This document shows, piece after piece, positions 29,307 to 39,309 of a stretch of 64,000 bases of DNA. The DNA is taken from assembly GCA_938084835.1 (NCBI GenBank), contig CALKER010000012.1:124001-188000 (forward strand). Reading direction: 5' to 3'. A model generated the notes under the pieces. That model ran no database searches, was not told the origin of the DNA, and saw only the letters and a program-made list of their open reading frames with translations. Each line of letters begins with the position of its first letter. Positions within the stretch are counted from its first letter, which is position 1. This DNA comes from an uncultured Thermoguttaceae bacterium (GTDB lineage Bacteria; Planctomycetota; Planctomycetia; Pirellulales; Thermoguttaceae). Position numbers and translations under genes: made by a program.

Positions 29307-31691
29307 ATGGCTAGGATTTTGAACCGCAAGTTATGGCGCGATCTTTGGACGTCTGGAGCTGAGCTTGGACCGGTGGTTGTGCTGCTGGCCCTGGGGACGG
29401 CAGCTTTGGTGGTTCTGGGCACAGGGTACCGAAACCTACGTACCGCGCAGGAAGAGTACTACCGTCTCTGCCGCATGGCCGATTTCTGGGTGGATTTTGA
29501 GCGCATGCCCCGAACCTGGGTTGATCGGGTGATGCCATTGCCGGGAGTTGGTGGTTACGAGCTGCGAATCGTTAAATATGTTTCGGTGCATCTGCCGCAA
29601 GCTGGTAAACCCATCGGTGGCTTGGCGGTTTCTCTCCCCGAGCACCGACGCCCGCTTGTTAACGATATCGTGCTACTCTCAGGCCGGTATTTTGATCCCT
29701 CCCGTAAACGCCAAATCATTGTGAGCCGACAATTCGCCAACTCTCATGGGCTCATGCCCGGGCAGTCATTGGAGCTCGTTCTGAATGGGCGACTGGAGAA
29801 GTTCGAGATTGTCGGTGTTGCTATTTCAAGCGAATTTGTATACCTCGTCCCTCCGGGAGCTCTTGTACCCGAGGCATACTCCTTTGGGGTTTTCTACCTG
29901 CCAGAAAAACTCCTCGAAGAAGCTTTCGACATGCCCGGTGCGGTGAACCAGCTAGTGGGCCGATTTACTTCCAAAGCGTCGCCGAGGCAGGAGGTAAGCC
30001 TTCAAAAGCTCGAGCAAATCTTACAGCCGGCAGGGGTGAGGAGCCGCTATCTGCGAAGTGAACAAATGTCCCACATGGTTTTGAGTCAAGAGCTGACAAA
30101 CCTGCGATTATTTGCCATCGGAACGCCGGCCGTATTTTTGGCGGTGGCTGCCTTCATCTTGACCATCCTTATGGGCAGGATCATCGAGCGTGAACAAACC
30201 GTAATCGGGGTCTTGAAGGCTGTGGGTTACACTGATGCCGAGATTACCTGGCATTATGCGCGGCTGCCCCTTCTCATGGCCCTGGGGGGCTGCGTGCTTG
30301 GGGCAACTCTTGGACAGTGGACGGCCTCGGCAATGACCGAGCTCTATCGGCAGTATTTTGAATTTCCCAATCTTGTGAGTCGGTTTTATCCTTCCGTGTG
30401 GATGGTGGCTGTGGTTGCTAACGGGGCTTCCGTCCTCCTGGGGAGTTGGCACGGCCTTCGCCGCGTGCTGCGTTTACAACCGGCAGAAGCCATGCAGCCA
30501 CCGCGCGCTCGCCTTGGGGGCCCGGTTTTCCTCGAGCGATATAAAATCCTGTGGCAGTTGCTCTCTTGGCGGTGGCGGGGAGCATTTCGAGAGGTGTGCC
30601 GAAGCCCGTTTCGCTCACTTTTCCAAATGCTTTCCATCGCAATGGCCGTGGGTCTCCTTTCCAGCAGCTTTTTCATGGTAGACAGCACATGGTATCTCCT
30701 CGATTTTCAGTATTCCAAAGTCGCGCGTGGCGATTACGATGTCTCGTTTTCCGGCAAACAGTCGGCTGTCACAACTTACCTTGCCGTTGACAAACTCCCA
30801 GGGGTTTTGCACACCGAGCCTGTACTTCACCTTCCCTGCACGCTCACTTATGGGGTTCGATCACGAAAAGTGGCAGTCACAGGTCTGGTTCAGGGCTCAA
30901 TGTTAACAGTTCCGCGGGATCAACAGGGTCGGCGGGCCTTCCTCCCCCGCGATGGTTTGCTGCTTTCTCGGGCCTTGGCGGACACCCTTGGAGTTCGCCC
31001 GGGGCACAAGGTACGGGTACACTTTACGGAAGGAGCCCATCGATACCACGAGGTGAGGGTCGCCGGTGTTGTGGATACATTCATTGGTTTGGAAGCCTTC
31101 GCAGACCTCAAGTTCCTTAGTAAGTTGATCAAACACTCACCTATTTGCTCCGGTGTCCAAATAAAAAGTGTTGCCACCCACCCGGAAGGTGAGGCTATGG
31201 CGCAATCGTTGCGTAAGTGGGGTAGTTGCCAAAGCATCACTGCCCGATCCTCCGCCGTGGAGAGCCTACGCCGGCTCGTATCGCAGAGTCTTGGAGTCTT
31301 CCTCGTGGTAGTTGTCATCCATGCCGGGGGTCTATTCCTAGGTACAATGATCGGTTGCCAAGCAGTTGCTGCTGCCCGACGCCAAAAAGAGATGGCCACC
31401 ATGTACTCCCTGGGCTACACCCCCACTGAAATCGGTGGCCTATTTTTCCGAGAGGCTGCCATCCTCACAGCTGCTGCCCTCGTGCTGGGAATCCCGCTTG
31501 GTATCCTGTGCACGGAAGGGCTTTTTCGAGCTTTCGAAAGTGAGCTCTTCCGCTTTCCTGTGGTTTTCGGATGGAGTGTGGTTTTACGCACCATTGTCTT
31601 TGCTGTGATAGGTCAGCTGCTGGCCCATGGTTTACTCCTCATGCGGCTTTGGAAACTGGACCTTCGGCAAGCCATGTACACGCGGGAGTAG
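29307..31691 (+). CDS. FtsX-type ABC transporter permease
   Basis: Membrane subunit of a MacB/LolCE-like system, 794 residues. One membrane segment at about 17-40, a periplasmic MacB-type domain at about 60-260, then three segments of an FtsX domain at about 275-395 (TPAVFLAVAAFILTILMGR, GVLKAVGYTDAEI). A second set follows: segment near 445, periplasmic domain about 470-650, and a C-terminal FtsX domain about 665-785 (EMATMYSLGYTPTEIGGLF). The duplicated layout is that of 8-10-helix permeases such as YbbP or DevC-like lipid/lipoprotein exporters rather than the four-helix MacB. The cargo is unknown. Confidence 0.88.
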   Translation: MARILNRKLWRDLWTSGAELGPVVVLLALGTAALVVLGTGYRNLRTAQEEYYRLCRMADFWVDFERMPRTWVDRVMPLPGVGGYELRIVKYVSVHLPQAGKPIGGLAVSLPEHRRPLVNDIVLLSGRYFDPSRKRQIIVSRQFANSHGLMPGQSLELVLNGRLEKFEIVGVAISSEFVYLVPPGALVPEAYSFGVFYLPEKLLEEAFDMPGAVNQLVGRFTSKASPRQEVSLQKLEQILQPAGVRSRYLRSEQMSHMVLSQELTNLRLFAIGTPAVFLAVAAFILTILMGRIIEREQTVIGVLKAVGYTDAEITWHYARLPLLMALGGCVLGATLGQWTASAMTELYRQYFEFPNLVSRFYPSVWMVAVVANGASVLLGSWHGLRRVLRLQPAEAMQPPRARLGGPVFLERYKILWQLLSWRWRGAFREVCRSPFRSLFQMLSIAMAVGLLSSSFFMVDSTWYLLDFQYSKVARGDYDVSFSGKQSAVTTYLAVDKLPGVLHTEPVLHLPCTLTYGVRSRKVAVTGLVQGSMLTVPRDQQGRRAFLPRDGLLLSRALADTLGVRPGHKVRVHFTEGAHRYHEVRVAGVVDTFIGLEAFADLKFLSKLIKHSPICSGVQIKSVATHPEGEAMAQSLRKWGSCQSITARSSAVESLRRLVSQSLGVFLVVVVIHAGGLFLGTMIGCQAVAAARRQKEMATMYSLGYTPTEIGGLFFREAAILTAAALVLGIPLGILCTEGLFRAFESELFRFPVVFGWSVVLRTIVFAVIGQLLAHGLLLMRLWKLDLRQAMYTRE

Positions 31692-31866
31692 GACGGCACG
31701 CTACTTCAAGGAAAAAACCTCAAACTAATTCGAAGAGTGTTTACTTCGCGATAGTTGACGTGGGTGATATAAGGCACGATTTGTCAACGCCGACTTGCAA
31801 GCGACAGCCTCGAACCGTTAAAAAAGTGGTGCCAAGGCAGTCCTTTTTTCCCAAGTCACGGTCTTT

Positions 31867-33342
31867 ATGAAGCAGAAACCTATCGCGACCCATTTCCAGC
31901 CGTGGAAAAGCCGGCTTCTGTGGACATTGGCGGTCTGCCTTCTTGGAGGACTAGCCCTGTCTCTTTTTAGACTATGGAACCCCGCCACGGAGGTGGAGAT
32001 AGTCCCCGTGGCCATGGGGCCCCTGCGAGTTGTCATTGAGGCAGAAGGACGCACCCGACTCCCGAAGGTATTGACACTCCGCATGCCAGTTTCAGGGCAT
32101 CTTTCTGTCATTGACCCCCGAGAAGGAGACATAGTTCACAAAGGCCAGCTTCTAGCACAGGTCGACCCGCGTGAGTTTGAGCTTACCGCTCAAGCGGCTG
32201 CCGCCGAGGTTGCGCGTTTGGAGGCGCTCATAGCCCAAAACCGAGATGTTACCCTGGAAAGATTGCTCCATCAGCTGGCCCGCTATCTGTGTCAATCGCT
32301 GGAACAAGCAGAGCAGGGAGCAGCCAAACAGGTTGACGCCTCGCGGGCCAAAGCCTTGTATGCGGAAAGTTATCTTCAGCGGATGGAGACTCTGTACGGG
32401 CAAAAAGCGGCTACGGAGGAAGAACGCGATCGCGCACAGCTTCAATATGTGGAGTTTCGTACCGAGTATGCCACCAGCCAGCTCAATCATGCGATGATCG
32501 CCGCCTTAAGCACAGCTGCGAGCTTCATGCCCGCTTTGATCGACCGATTTATGGAAGAACGAGAGTTGGAAGAACGGCACTTACAGGCACGACTCTCAGC
32601 CGCTAAAGCTAGGTTGGCTCAGGCAGAACTGGAGCTATCTAGAGTAAAAATTTGTTCACCTATCGACGGGGTCATTTTGGCAAGGTACGAATCGGGGGGA
32701 GGATTTTTTCCGGCGGGAGCTCCACTAATTGATGTGGGCGACTTAAATCAGATGGAAATCGAAGTAGACGTCCTCACAGGCGAGGCACTGCGCATCCGCC
32801 CGGGAATGCATGCGGAGGTTTCCCTCACGGACAGCCGCGAACTGAACGTCGGGGGATGGCGAACCTTCAGTACGCGGGACACCGTCCTTAATGCGATTGT
32901 CGCGCGAATTCACCCCGCTGGGTTCATAAAGGTAAGTTCGCTGGGGGTGGAGGAGGAACGGGTAAAAATTGTCCTATGCCCCCTGCCGGAAGATTTCACC
33001 CGGTTTCGTGCGAAATGGTCCCTCGGAACTGGCTATCGCGCCGAAGTGCGAATCATAACCGCAGAGAAATCAGAAGCCCTCCTTCTGCCGAAGAACGCTT
33101 TATGGCGTGATGAATCAGGGCGTGCCGCCGTGTGGCGGGTAGAGAGGGGAAAAGTATTTCCTCAGCCTATCCAACTGGGCCTCGAAGGCCAAGAATATTT
33201 CGAAGTCGTCGAGGGACTAGCCCCCGGCGACCAAGTCGTGTGGATGCCCGGGGGAGACTTAAGACCAGGACAAACGGTGCAAGCTCGATCCTTAATACTC
33301 GCGCCTCCTCCGCCCGAGTTGACACCCCACACTCTGGATTAG
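31867..33342 (+). CDS. HlyD/MacA-family periplasmic adaptor (membrane fusion protein)
   Basis: Links an inner-membrane transporter to the outer membrane or stabilises it. It has 491 residues with one N-terminal anchor helix at about 18-36. The first lipoyl half-motif (MPVSGHLSVIDPREGDIVHKGQLLAQVD) is near 78-105. An alpha-helical hairpin/coiled coil with heptads spans about 110-260, the second lipoyl half (KICSPIDGVILARYESGGGFFPAGAPLIDVGD) about 260-292, and beta-barrel and membrane-proximal domains reach the end. It is the third gene after the ATPase and permease. No outer-membrane TolC-like gene is in the window. Confidence 0.9.
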   Translation: MKQKPIATHFQPWKSRLLWTLAVCLLGGLALSLFRLWNPATEVEIVPVAMGPLRVVIEAEGRTRLPKVLTLRMPVSGHLSVIDPREGDIVHKGQLLAQVDPREFELTAQAAAAEVARLEALIAQNRDVTLERLLHQLARYLCQSLEQAEQGAAKQVDASRAKALYAESYLQRMETLYGQKAATEEERDRAQLQYVEFRTEYATSQLNHAMIAALSTAASFMPALIDRFMEERELEERHLQARLSAAKARLAQAELELSRVKICSPIDGVILARYESGGGFFPAGAPLIDVGDLNQMEIEVDVLTGEALRIRPGMHAEVSLTDSRELNVGGWRTFSTRDTVLNAIVARIHPAGFIKVSSLGVEEERVKIVLCPLPEDFTRFRAKWSLGTGYRAEVRIITAEKSEALLLPKNALWRDESGRAAVWRVERGKVFPQPIQLGLEGQEYFEVVEGLAPGDQVVWMPGGDLRPGQTVQARSLILAPPPPELTPHTLD

Positions 33343-33364
33343 TGTCATACTTCTGTTCAAATCG

Positions 33365-33387
33365 AGCGGGGAGAGCTTATCCTCGCT
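33365..33387. terminator. Probable bidirectional terminator between convergent genes
   Basis: Hairpin AGCGGGGA (33365-33372), 7-base loop, TCCTCGCT (33380-33387), with one G-U pair. It lies 23 bases past the adaptor stop and 47 bases past the stop of the opposing gene. T-tracts are poor on both sides. Confidence 0.5.
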
Positions 33388-33433
33388 AACCGAAGGCCAA
33401 AAGAAAATTGCCATTTTCGCACAAATTGCCGCC

Positions 33434-34696
33434 CTAGTATTCCGTATCGCGCTGGATTGGTTCCATTGCCTTGGTGTTTCGTTCTACCGCCACCAGAATG
33501 GTTCTTTGTTCCGAACCATCCCGACTCCAAGCGACAATGGGGAAAACCTGCCGACGATCGGGAAATGCATATCTTAGCACAAACGTTCCATCTGCACGCA
33601 CGTCCACCGGTTCCCCGCGGACTGTCACCCGGACACCGGGAGCGGTGGTCCCGTAGAGTACTACCTCCGCATCTATTTGGAGAGGAACAGCCTCTTCCGT
33701 CTCATCTAACGTGCTGAGCCCACCTGTGCCCAATCGGCCAAGTAAGCCTTCGCCCACAGGTCGCTCTAATTTCTCTTCCAAGAAATCGCGAAGATCTTCC
33801 TGCTCCGTGCCGAATTCGCCCCTTGCGGTCAAAGCAAGGACGCGATCCCAATTGATGCCGGTGTTTGAGAAAGGTTGGGGCCACCAATGAGAGGAGGTAC
33901 CTGGACGCGTGGTTACCACATTACTCCGCGCCAGACAATGGAATTTTCCACCAGGCACATAATAGCCAAGGTCTACCTGAAAGGTTCGAGGTGGCTCCCC
34001 TACAGGGATATACCAGTAGTTGACGGCCCCATGAATCTCAATATCGCACACGACCCGACGATTTCCCGTCTCGGCACCGTCCGAATCGATTTCCACAAGC
34101 CGTAAGACGGGTTTGGCCAAATGCCATTGCTGCCCCAGGGCTATCCGAGCCCGCTCGACTGTTTGTCTGGTGACTTCCCAACAAGCTTGGAGCCAAAACG
34201 GGTCACGGACCATAAGAACTACACGATCCGCAGTGATTTCGGAACATTCAAACCCGCTGGCCAGGTCTTTAGGATCAGGAGGAGGTACCGGTGGGGGAGC
34301 GGAGGGGGAAGGAATAGCCTGCGACGCGGATAATGATTTCTTCGAAGAGCCGGTTACCTTGAGTTTGCTGGATCGTCCGTTTCCTGAACCATTTTTACGA
34401 CCTAGAAGCTGCTTGCCCCCGTTTGAGTTGACCCCGAATGAATGTTGCGTTAACAGGTTTGATGAGGATTTTCCGCGTTTTCTTTGTTCGGCCTTTAAAA
34501 GTTTACTGAGTGCTTTGATTAATTCCTCTTTTCGCATCGCGTGCCAACCGGGTATTCCCCGACATTTGGCAATTTGAGCCAATTGTTTTACTGTCAGTGC
34601 TCTCAGCTCTGCGACCGACTGCACGGGATAGCCTCCGAAGTTGCGCCGTACCAACGACTGCATCAACTGCGCTGACGACACTTTTCCGGGATGCAT
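33434..34696 (-). CDS. DUF4912 protein with N-terminal Rho-N/SAP-like domain
   Basis: Function unknown; 420 residues. Residues about 25-70 (LRALTVKQLAQIAKCRGIPGWHAMRKEELIKALS) match the Rho termination factor N-terminal/SAP-like helix-extended-loop-helix fold, a nucleic-acid binder. Residues 75-140 are Ser/Lys/Pro-rich linker. Residues about 150-290 are DUF4912 (DRVVLMVRDPFWLQACWEV, RRVVCDIEIHGAVNYWYIPV, FQVDLGYYVPGGKFHCLARSNVVTT). The C-terminal 100 residues contain a small Ig-like strand set (VVLYGTTAPGVRVTVRGEPVDVRADGTFVLRYAFPD). This combination is common in planctomycetes and cyanobacteria. GGAAGG is upstream of the ATG. Confidence 0.88.
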   Translation of the reverse strand: MHPGKVSSAQLMQSLVRRNFGGYPVQSVAELRALTVKQLAQIAKCRGIPGWHAMRKEELIKALSKLLKAEQRKRGKSSSNLLTQHSFGVNSNGGKQLLGRKNGSGNGRSSKLKVTGSSKKSLSASQAIPSPSAPPPVPPPDPKDLASGFECSEITADRVVLMVRDPFWLQACWEVTRQTVERARIALGQQWHLAKPVLRLVEIDSDGAETGNRRVVCDIEIHGAVNYWYIPVGEPPRTFQVDLGYYVPGGKFHCLARSNVVTTRPGTSSHWWPQPFSNTGINWDRVLALTARGEFGTEQEDLRDFLEEKLERPVGEGLLGRLGTGGLSTLDETEEAVPLQIDAEVVLYGTTAPGVRVTVRGEPVDVRADGTFVLRYAFPDRRQVFPIVAWSRDGSEQRTILVAVERNTKAMEPIQRDTEY

Positions 34697-36002
34697 GGGC
34701 CGAGTACCTTCCTGGCACTTTTGATCCCGGCAACCGAGTTATTTCGGGGCTTCCATCCCCGACCGAACCTACGAGTAGGCGCTTGGTTCCGCACTGACAC
34801 GTGGTTGGTGGATCTGTCTTAAAGTTTTTCCTTTCCCGTGTCGCCCCGGAATCGAACGATCAGCTATCCCATCAATATTATCAACTATTCGCTCGTGCTT
34901 TCATCCCAAAGTATTTCCCGGATGTGAACAGAAAGCCCTTGGCAAGCAATCGCGCCAGCCCGGGGTCCCTCTCTTAGCAAGCAAGATAAAGCTCTGGAAT
35001 CAAACTTTTTTTAGGGCCGAGATTCCAGACCTTAAGCATAAAGCAATGCACTTTAATTCTGCTGAAGCCCTTTAGTTGCCCGGATGCCTGCTCGCTCGTC
35101 TGCCCGAAAAATTGTCGATAGGTTCAATCCATTGACACGAGTGTCTTAATTAGGCGGGAACTACCAACGATTCTAATTACCGCGTCACGGAATTGCAACC
35201 ATCCCCGTGAGTGGGAACCTCCGACTCGCCCGGGACGACACCAAGGGGCCTACTCCGGCGGTAGCTCAAAAGGCAAATACTCATTGAACACATGTGAGAA
35301 ACCAGAGTGCACGTAAATGGAAAACTCCGGTCCGAAATTCAGATAGTTAGTTGATAAGCAAACATTTCAAACGCGGCAGAGTTGGAATGCGGATTAAACC
35401 CCCGTGAGGAATGCAAGCTACACAACTTCTCACTAACCCGAAATCGCGGACGATCTACCGCACCTAGGCAAATGTCATCGACACCCGATGAATTGTGATC
35501 GAACGGACAACATTTTCGCCAGTCAGGCATGCTTTCGGTGTGGCCAGTTTGGTACCTCGCCATACGCTCGGCACGGTCATGTTTTAGTCTACAGGGAGCT
35601 TTTCTGAACTCACCGAGAGCTTTATTCGGGTGAAAAGCCGTGGCACACAAACTGGAAAGAAAATTTCTTCACCCAACTTAACCCGGAGAGGTAAGCCTAA
35701 ATTGAAACCAGATTCGTCTTATCAGCCGTTGAAGCTGCTATAACCCAAGAAGTAAAGTAACTAAGTAAGTAACCTTTTATCGGGAATGGCATACTGACGA
35801 GTGTCTAGCTTCCAATCTGCCGGATTAAACGACAAACCGCTTATCGGCTCGTCCCTACCGATTTCCCGTTATCTGGGGGATACCTCGCCGCAGAGCTTAA
35901 ACTCACCTAAACTCACCCAGATCCGCCCTTTCTCCTCCAATAACTGGGCCAGGATTTACTAGGGGGCCAGCTAAAAACTTCTCAACATCGCGCCCGCCGA
36001 CG
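34697..36002. other. Intergenic region, nothing recognised
   Basis: 1.3 kb. It has a short direct repeat TAAACTCACC near 35898-35920 and runs such as AAGTAACTAAGTAAGTAAC near 35753, but no credible gene. The minus-strand frame at 35339-35650 has no motif or ribosome site. Confidence 0.5.
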
Positions 36003-37403
36003 TCACTCTTTAAGCGCCCCAATCAGGTCGAGAATCGCCTTCTTGCCGTCAGCAAAAAACATCAGGCAATTGGGGGCCGCAAAAAGGGGATTAGGAATTC
36101 CCGCAAAGCCGGGACTGAGGCTCCTTTTGACCACAATAACGGTCTTAGCCTTGTCCACCTCAACAATGGGCATGCCGGCGATAGGGCTTTTGGGGTCGGT
36201 CCGAGCAAGTGGATTGACGACGTCGTTGGCGCCAAGAACGATTGCCACATCGGTCTCAGCCATCGTGGGGTTAACGTCGTCCAATTCCTTCAGCTTCTCG
36301 TAAGGAATTTCTGCCTCTGCCAGAAGAACGTTCATGTGTCCCGGCATTCGGCCGGCCACAGGATGGATGGCAAATTCCACGTGGATGCCTCGGGATTCGA
36401 GAAGGTTCATAAGATCGCGGACCGCGAACTGGGCCTGCGAAACCGCCATTCCGTAGCCAGGGACTATCACGACTCGTCGGGCCCCATCAAACAAAAGGGC
36501 AAGTTCTTCTGCACTAGCCGATTTCACCTTCCCTCCGTAAACCTGGTCCTCCGTGGGAGTATCTTCACCTGGGCCGAGCACACCGAACAGCACGTGCCAT
36601 AGCGAGCGGTTCATCGCCCGACACATGATCGCCGTCAGAATTAATCCCGACGCTCCTACCAGTGAGCCAGCGATGATCAGTACTGCATTCCGGAGCACAA
36701 AGCCGGTGGCGCAGGCCGCAAGACCGCTATAGGAATTCAGAAGAGCGATAACTACCGGCATGTCGGCTCCACCGATGGGATTCACAAGGGTTAAACCCAA
36801 AACACTTGCTAGGATGACACTCAGCCAGAAGATTCCGACCTGAAGGGGGGCCATCAGTCCCCGAATGATCAGAACCAACACCACGGCGGCCAACAAGGCG
36901 TTTAGCGGCTGTTGAAATGGATAAGACCAGGGTTTCCGGAAAGCCGGATATTCTTGTAACTTAGCAAATGCAAGAAGACTTCCCCAAAAGGTGACTGCCC
37001 CGATCACCCCCGCTAGAAAACCGGACAGAACAGTGGGATCGATCCCTTGAATGATGGGTTGGTGGCTCATGAGCTCCACCCCGGCTACCAGTGTGGATGC
37101 CGCGCCTCCAAAACCATTAAAAAGAGCCACCATTTGGGGCATGGCCGTCATGTGGACTTTCAGGGCAGCAATCGCTCCTGCCACTCCCCCCGCCAAAAAC
37201 CCTGAAGCCACCAGAGCGTAACCCTGCGGGTGACTTTTCAGCGAGGGATGCATCAGGGTAGCAAGGATTGCCACCGCCATCCCAATGGCACCCAAGAGAT
37301 TGCCCGCCACGGCCGTCCGCGGGTGCGTGAGCCCTTTCAGGCCAAGAATGAAACACACCGAAGCCACTATGTAGGCCAGCGATATCCAGGTTTCTCCGTC
37401 CAC
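36003..37403 (-). CDS. pntB: NAD(P) transhydrogenase subunit beta PntB
   Basis: Membrane and NADP(H)-binding subunit of the proton-translocating transhydrogenase, which uses the proton gradient to make NADPH from NADH. It has 466 residues. Nine or so membrane helices span about 5-270. The soluble domain III spans about 285-466, with VVIVPGYGMAVSQAQ, HPVAGRMPGHMNVLLAEA, ADVAIVLGANDVVNP-type and GFAGIPNPLF motifs. The start is GTG at 37403, since an in-frame stop lies three codons upstream. It is the last gene of pntAA-pntAB-pntB. Confidence 0.95.
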   Translation of the reverse strand: MDGETWISLAYIVASVCFILGLKGLTHPRTAVAGNLLGAIGMAVAILATLMHPSLKSHPQGYALVASGFLAGGVAGAIAALKVHMTAMPQMVALFNGFGGAASTLVAGVELMSHQPIIQGIDPTVLSGFLAGVIGAVTFWGSLLAFAKLQEYPAFRKPWSYPFQQPLNALLAAVVLVLIIRGLMAPLQVGIFWLSVILASVLGLTLVNPIGGADMPVVIALLNSYSGLAACATGFVLRNAVLIIAGSLVGASGLILTAIMCRAMNRSLWHVLFGVLGPGEDTPTEDQVYGGKVKSASAEELALLFDGARRVVIVPGYGMAVSQAQFAVRDLMNLLESRGIHVEFAIHPVAGRMPGHMNVLLAEAEIPYEKLKELDDVNPTMAETDVAIVLGANDVVNPLARTDPKSPIAGMPIVEVDKAKTVIVVKRSLSPGFAGIPNPLFAAPNCLMFFADGKKAILDLIGALKE

Positions 37404-37650
37404 GGCAAAGACCTATTCGATCTGTTAAATACAAACCCACATGTTGGTTCTCAGGGGACTTTGCAGAGAGATGTGTCTCCCAATGGCACCTTGGATTGGA
37501 GCTTCACTTTTAAAAAACACCTCGTTGGAGCCAACGACTCAATCATTCCGAAGGGAAAAAACCTCAATTCACGGCGGCTCATTGTTCAACAAGCGTGTCA
37601 GAGCTGTAAACTTACACCCTGACGTGAAGAGGGTCGTCCTCCCCCCGGAC

Positions 37651-38028
37651 TCACTTCTTCCGTCGGAACATTCCCAACATCCGGTGGGTCACTAGAAATC
37701 CGCCCACCACGTTGATCATTGCCAAGGCCACAGCTGCCAGGCCCAAAACCTGCACCAAAGTTCCTTCCCCGGCCCCGGCTGCAAGAATCGCCCCTACCAA
37801 GGTAATGCCGGAGATGGCGTTCGAGCCCGACATCAAAGGGGTATGCAGCGTGGGCGGAATCTTGGTAATAATTTCGAAGCCCACAAACATTGCAAGTACA
37901 AAAATGGTCACAGCAGCCATGAGAGGTAGCCCGATAATGGCTGAGGTGGCTGTTTGACCACCGGCTCCCACCGCCTCTTGGTACACGGATGATGAACCGG
38001 CTTGCATGAGAAAAGCTGCCGTTTCCAT
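37651..38028 (-). CDS. pntAB: NAD(P) transhydrogenase subunit alpha part 2 (membrane) PntAB
   Basis: Separate membrane portion of the transhydrogenase alpha subunit. It has 125 residues with three to four helices (LPLMAAVTIFVLAMFVGFEII, then PLMSGSNAISGITLVGAIL, then VLGLAAVALAMINVVGGFLVT). The ending HRMLGMFRRK is typical. The ATG at 38028 has CGGAGAA upstream. The frame extends further but without signal. The split alpha subunit is the usual arrangement in many bacteria, unlike the fused E. coli PntA. Confidence 0.93.
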   Translation of the reverse strand: METAAFLMQAGSSSVYQEAVGAGGQTATSAIIGLPLMAAVTIFVLAMFVGFEIITKIPPTLHTPLMSGSNAISGITLVGAILAAGAGEGTLVQVLGLAAVALAMINVVGGFLVTHRMLGMFRRKK

Positions 38029-38133
38029 AGTGTTCTCCGACAAACTTTGATCAACTTTCACAAACGCGATTACCTTCCGAGGATCTGTACGCAGGCAAAC
38101 AAAGTGATGGGGAAAGGCCACGTAGTATGGCCG

Positions 38134-39309
38134 TCAAACGGAACCGGTTGCTGTCAATGGCTCCCGGACCGCCTGCATAGCGGGGTGGACCATCTGGCCC
38201 TGGTAAATCACAAGTGTTTCCCGAACGATTTCGTCGTCCACATTCTTATCCAGTCGGCCGTCGCGGAGCGCCACTTTTCGCACGTGCTCAAGAAATGCGG
38301 TCACGTTCCGAGAAAACATCTGGCTGCCATGGTAAGGAACCTGGGCGGCAAGATTCGTGTGGCCGATAATCTTCACGTGTTCGTAAACAAATTCTTCCCC
38401 AGGTCGAGTCAGCTCACAATTGCCCCCACGATCGGCCACTGCGTCGACAATCACCGCGCCTAACGGCATTTTCTCCACCATTTCCGCGGTGATCAGTTTC
38501 GGTGCCGGCTTTCCGGGCACAGCAGCGGTAGCAATCACCACATCGCTTTGCCTTATGATGTCGGCAAGCAACTCGCGCTCAGCAGCCAGTACTTTGCTTT
38601 CCAACTCTTTGGCGTATCCGCCTTTATCCTCGGCCGCGACGGTTATCGGCAGTTGGACAAATCGGGCGCCAAGACTTTCCACCTGTTCTTTGACCACCGG
38701 TCGCACGTCGTAGGCCGACACAATTGCCCCCAGTCTTTTGGCGGTGGCAATAGCCTGCAGACCGGCCACGCCGGCACCGATAACGAACACCTTCGCAGCC
38801 CGAATCGTCCCCGCCGCGGTCATTAACATGGGAAAGAATCGCGGCAAGTTCACCGCAGCCAAAAGAACAGCCCGATACCCAGCCACCGTGGCCATGGAAG
38901 AGAGCACATCCATCGTTTGGGCGCGACTTATCCGCGGCATCAACTCGAGGGCGAAGGCAGTGACACCGCGATCAGCCCAGGCACGGAGGGCACTCCCGTG
39001 GACAAGAGGGTCGCAGAGCCCAACCACGACCTGCCCTTCACGGAGCCGAAGCACGTCCGCAGCGCTATCCGGATGAGCTCCCGCATAACGCACACACACG
39101 ATCCAATCAGCCTGAAATACTTCCTCCCGAGATGCAACAATTGTGGCCCCGGCTTCCCGATACTCCTCATCGGGAAACCCGGCCTGCTGCCCTGCTCCGC
39201 TTTCCACCACCACTTTCCACCCTGCTTTTTGCAGAGCAGCCACCGAGCTTGGCACAATCGCCACCCGGGTCTCGCCGGGCGCCGTCTCTCTAGGAACCCC
39301 GAGTTTCAT
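38134..39309 (-). CDS. pntA: NAD(P) transhydrogenase subunit alpha part 1 PntAA
   Basis: Soluble NAD(H)-binding domain I of the transhydrogenase, related to alanine dehydrogenase. It has 391 residues. N-terminus MKLGVPRETAPGETRVAIVP is the family signature. RAQTMDVLSSMATVAGYRAV is near residue 135, the nucleotide-binding VFVIGAGVAGLQAIATAKRLGA is near 170, and PGKPAPKLIT follows. The ATG at 39309 has AAAGG just upstream; a longer frame to 39363 adds unrelated residues. First gene of the operon. Confidence 0.95.
   Translation of the reverse strand: MKLGVPRETAPGETRVAIVPSSVAALQKAGWKVVVESGAGQQAGFPDEEYREAGATIVASREEVFQADWIVCVRYAGAHPDSAADVLRLREGQVVVGLCDPLVHGSALRAWADRGVTAFALELMPRISRAQTMDVLSSMATVAGYRAVLLAAVNLPRFFPMLMTAAGTIRAAKVFVIGAGVAGLQAIATAKRLGAIVSAYDVRPVVKEQVESLGARFVQLPITVAAEDKGGYAKELESKVLAAERELLADIIRQSDVVIATAAVPGKPAPKLITAEMVEKMPLGAVIVDAVADRGGNCELTRPGEEFVYEHVKIIGHTNLAAQVPYHGSQMFSRNVTAFLEHVRKVALRDGRLDKNVDDEIVRETLVIYQGQMVHPAMQAVREPLTATGSV

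Noticed and set aside
34840-34880. tRNA T-arm-like GTTCGATTCC on the minus strand
   Set aside because: The flanking arms do not pair (TGATC against CGGGG) and no acceptor, D or anticodon stems fit.
35339-35650. 103-codon minus-strand frame in the 34.7-36.0 kb gap
   Set aside because: No motif, no ribosome site, no conserved-looking composition.
36003-39309. Split pntA considered as a broken gene
   Set aside because: Separate PntAA and PntAB subunits are a normal arrangement; both frames are complete with their own ribosome sites.
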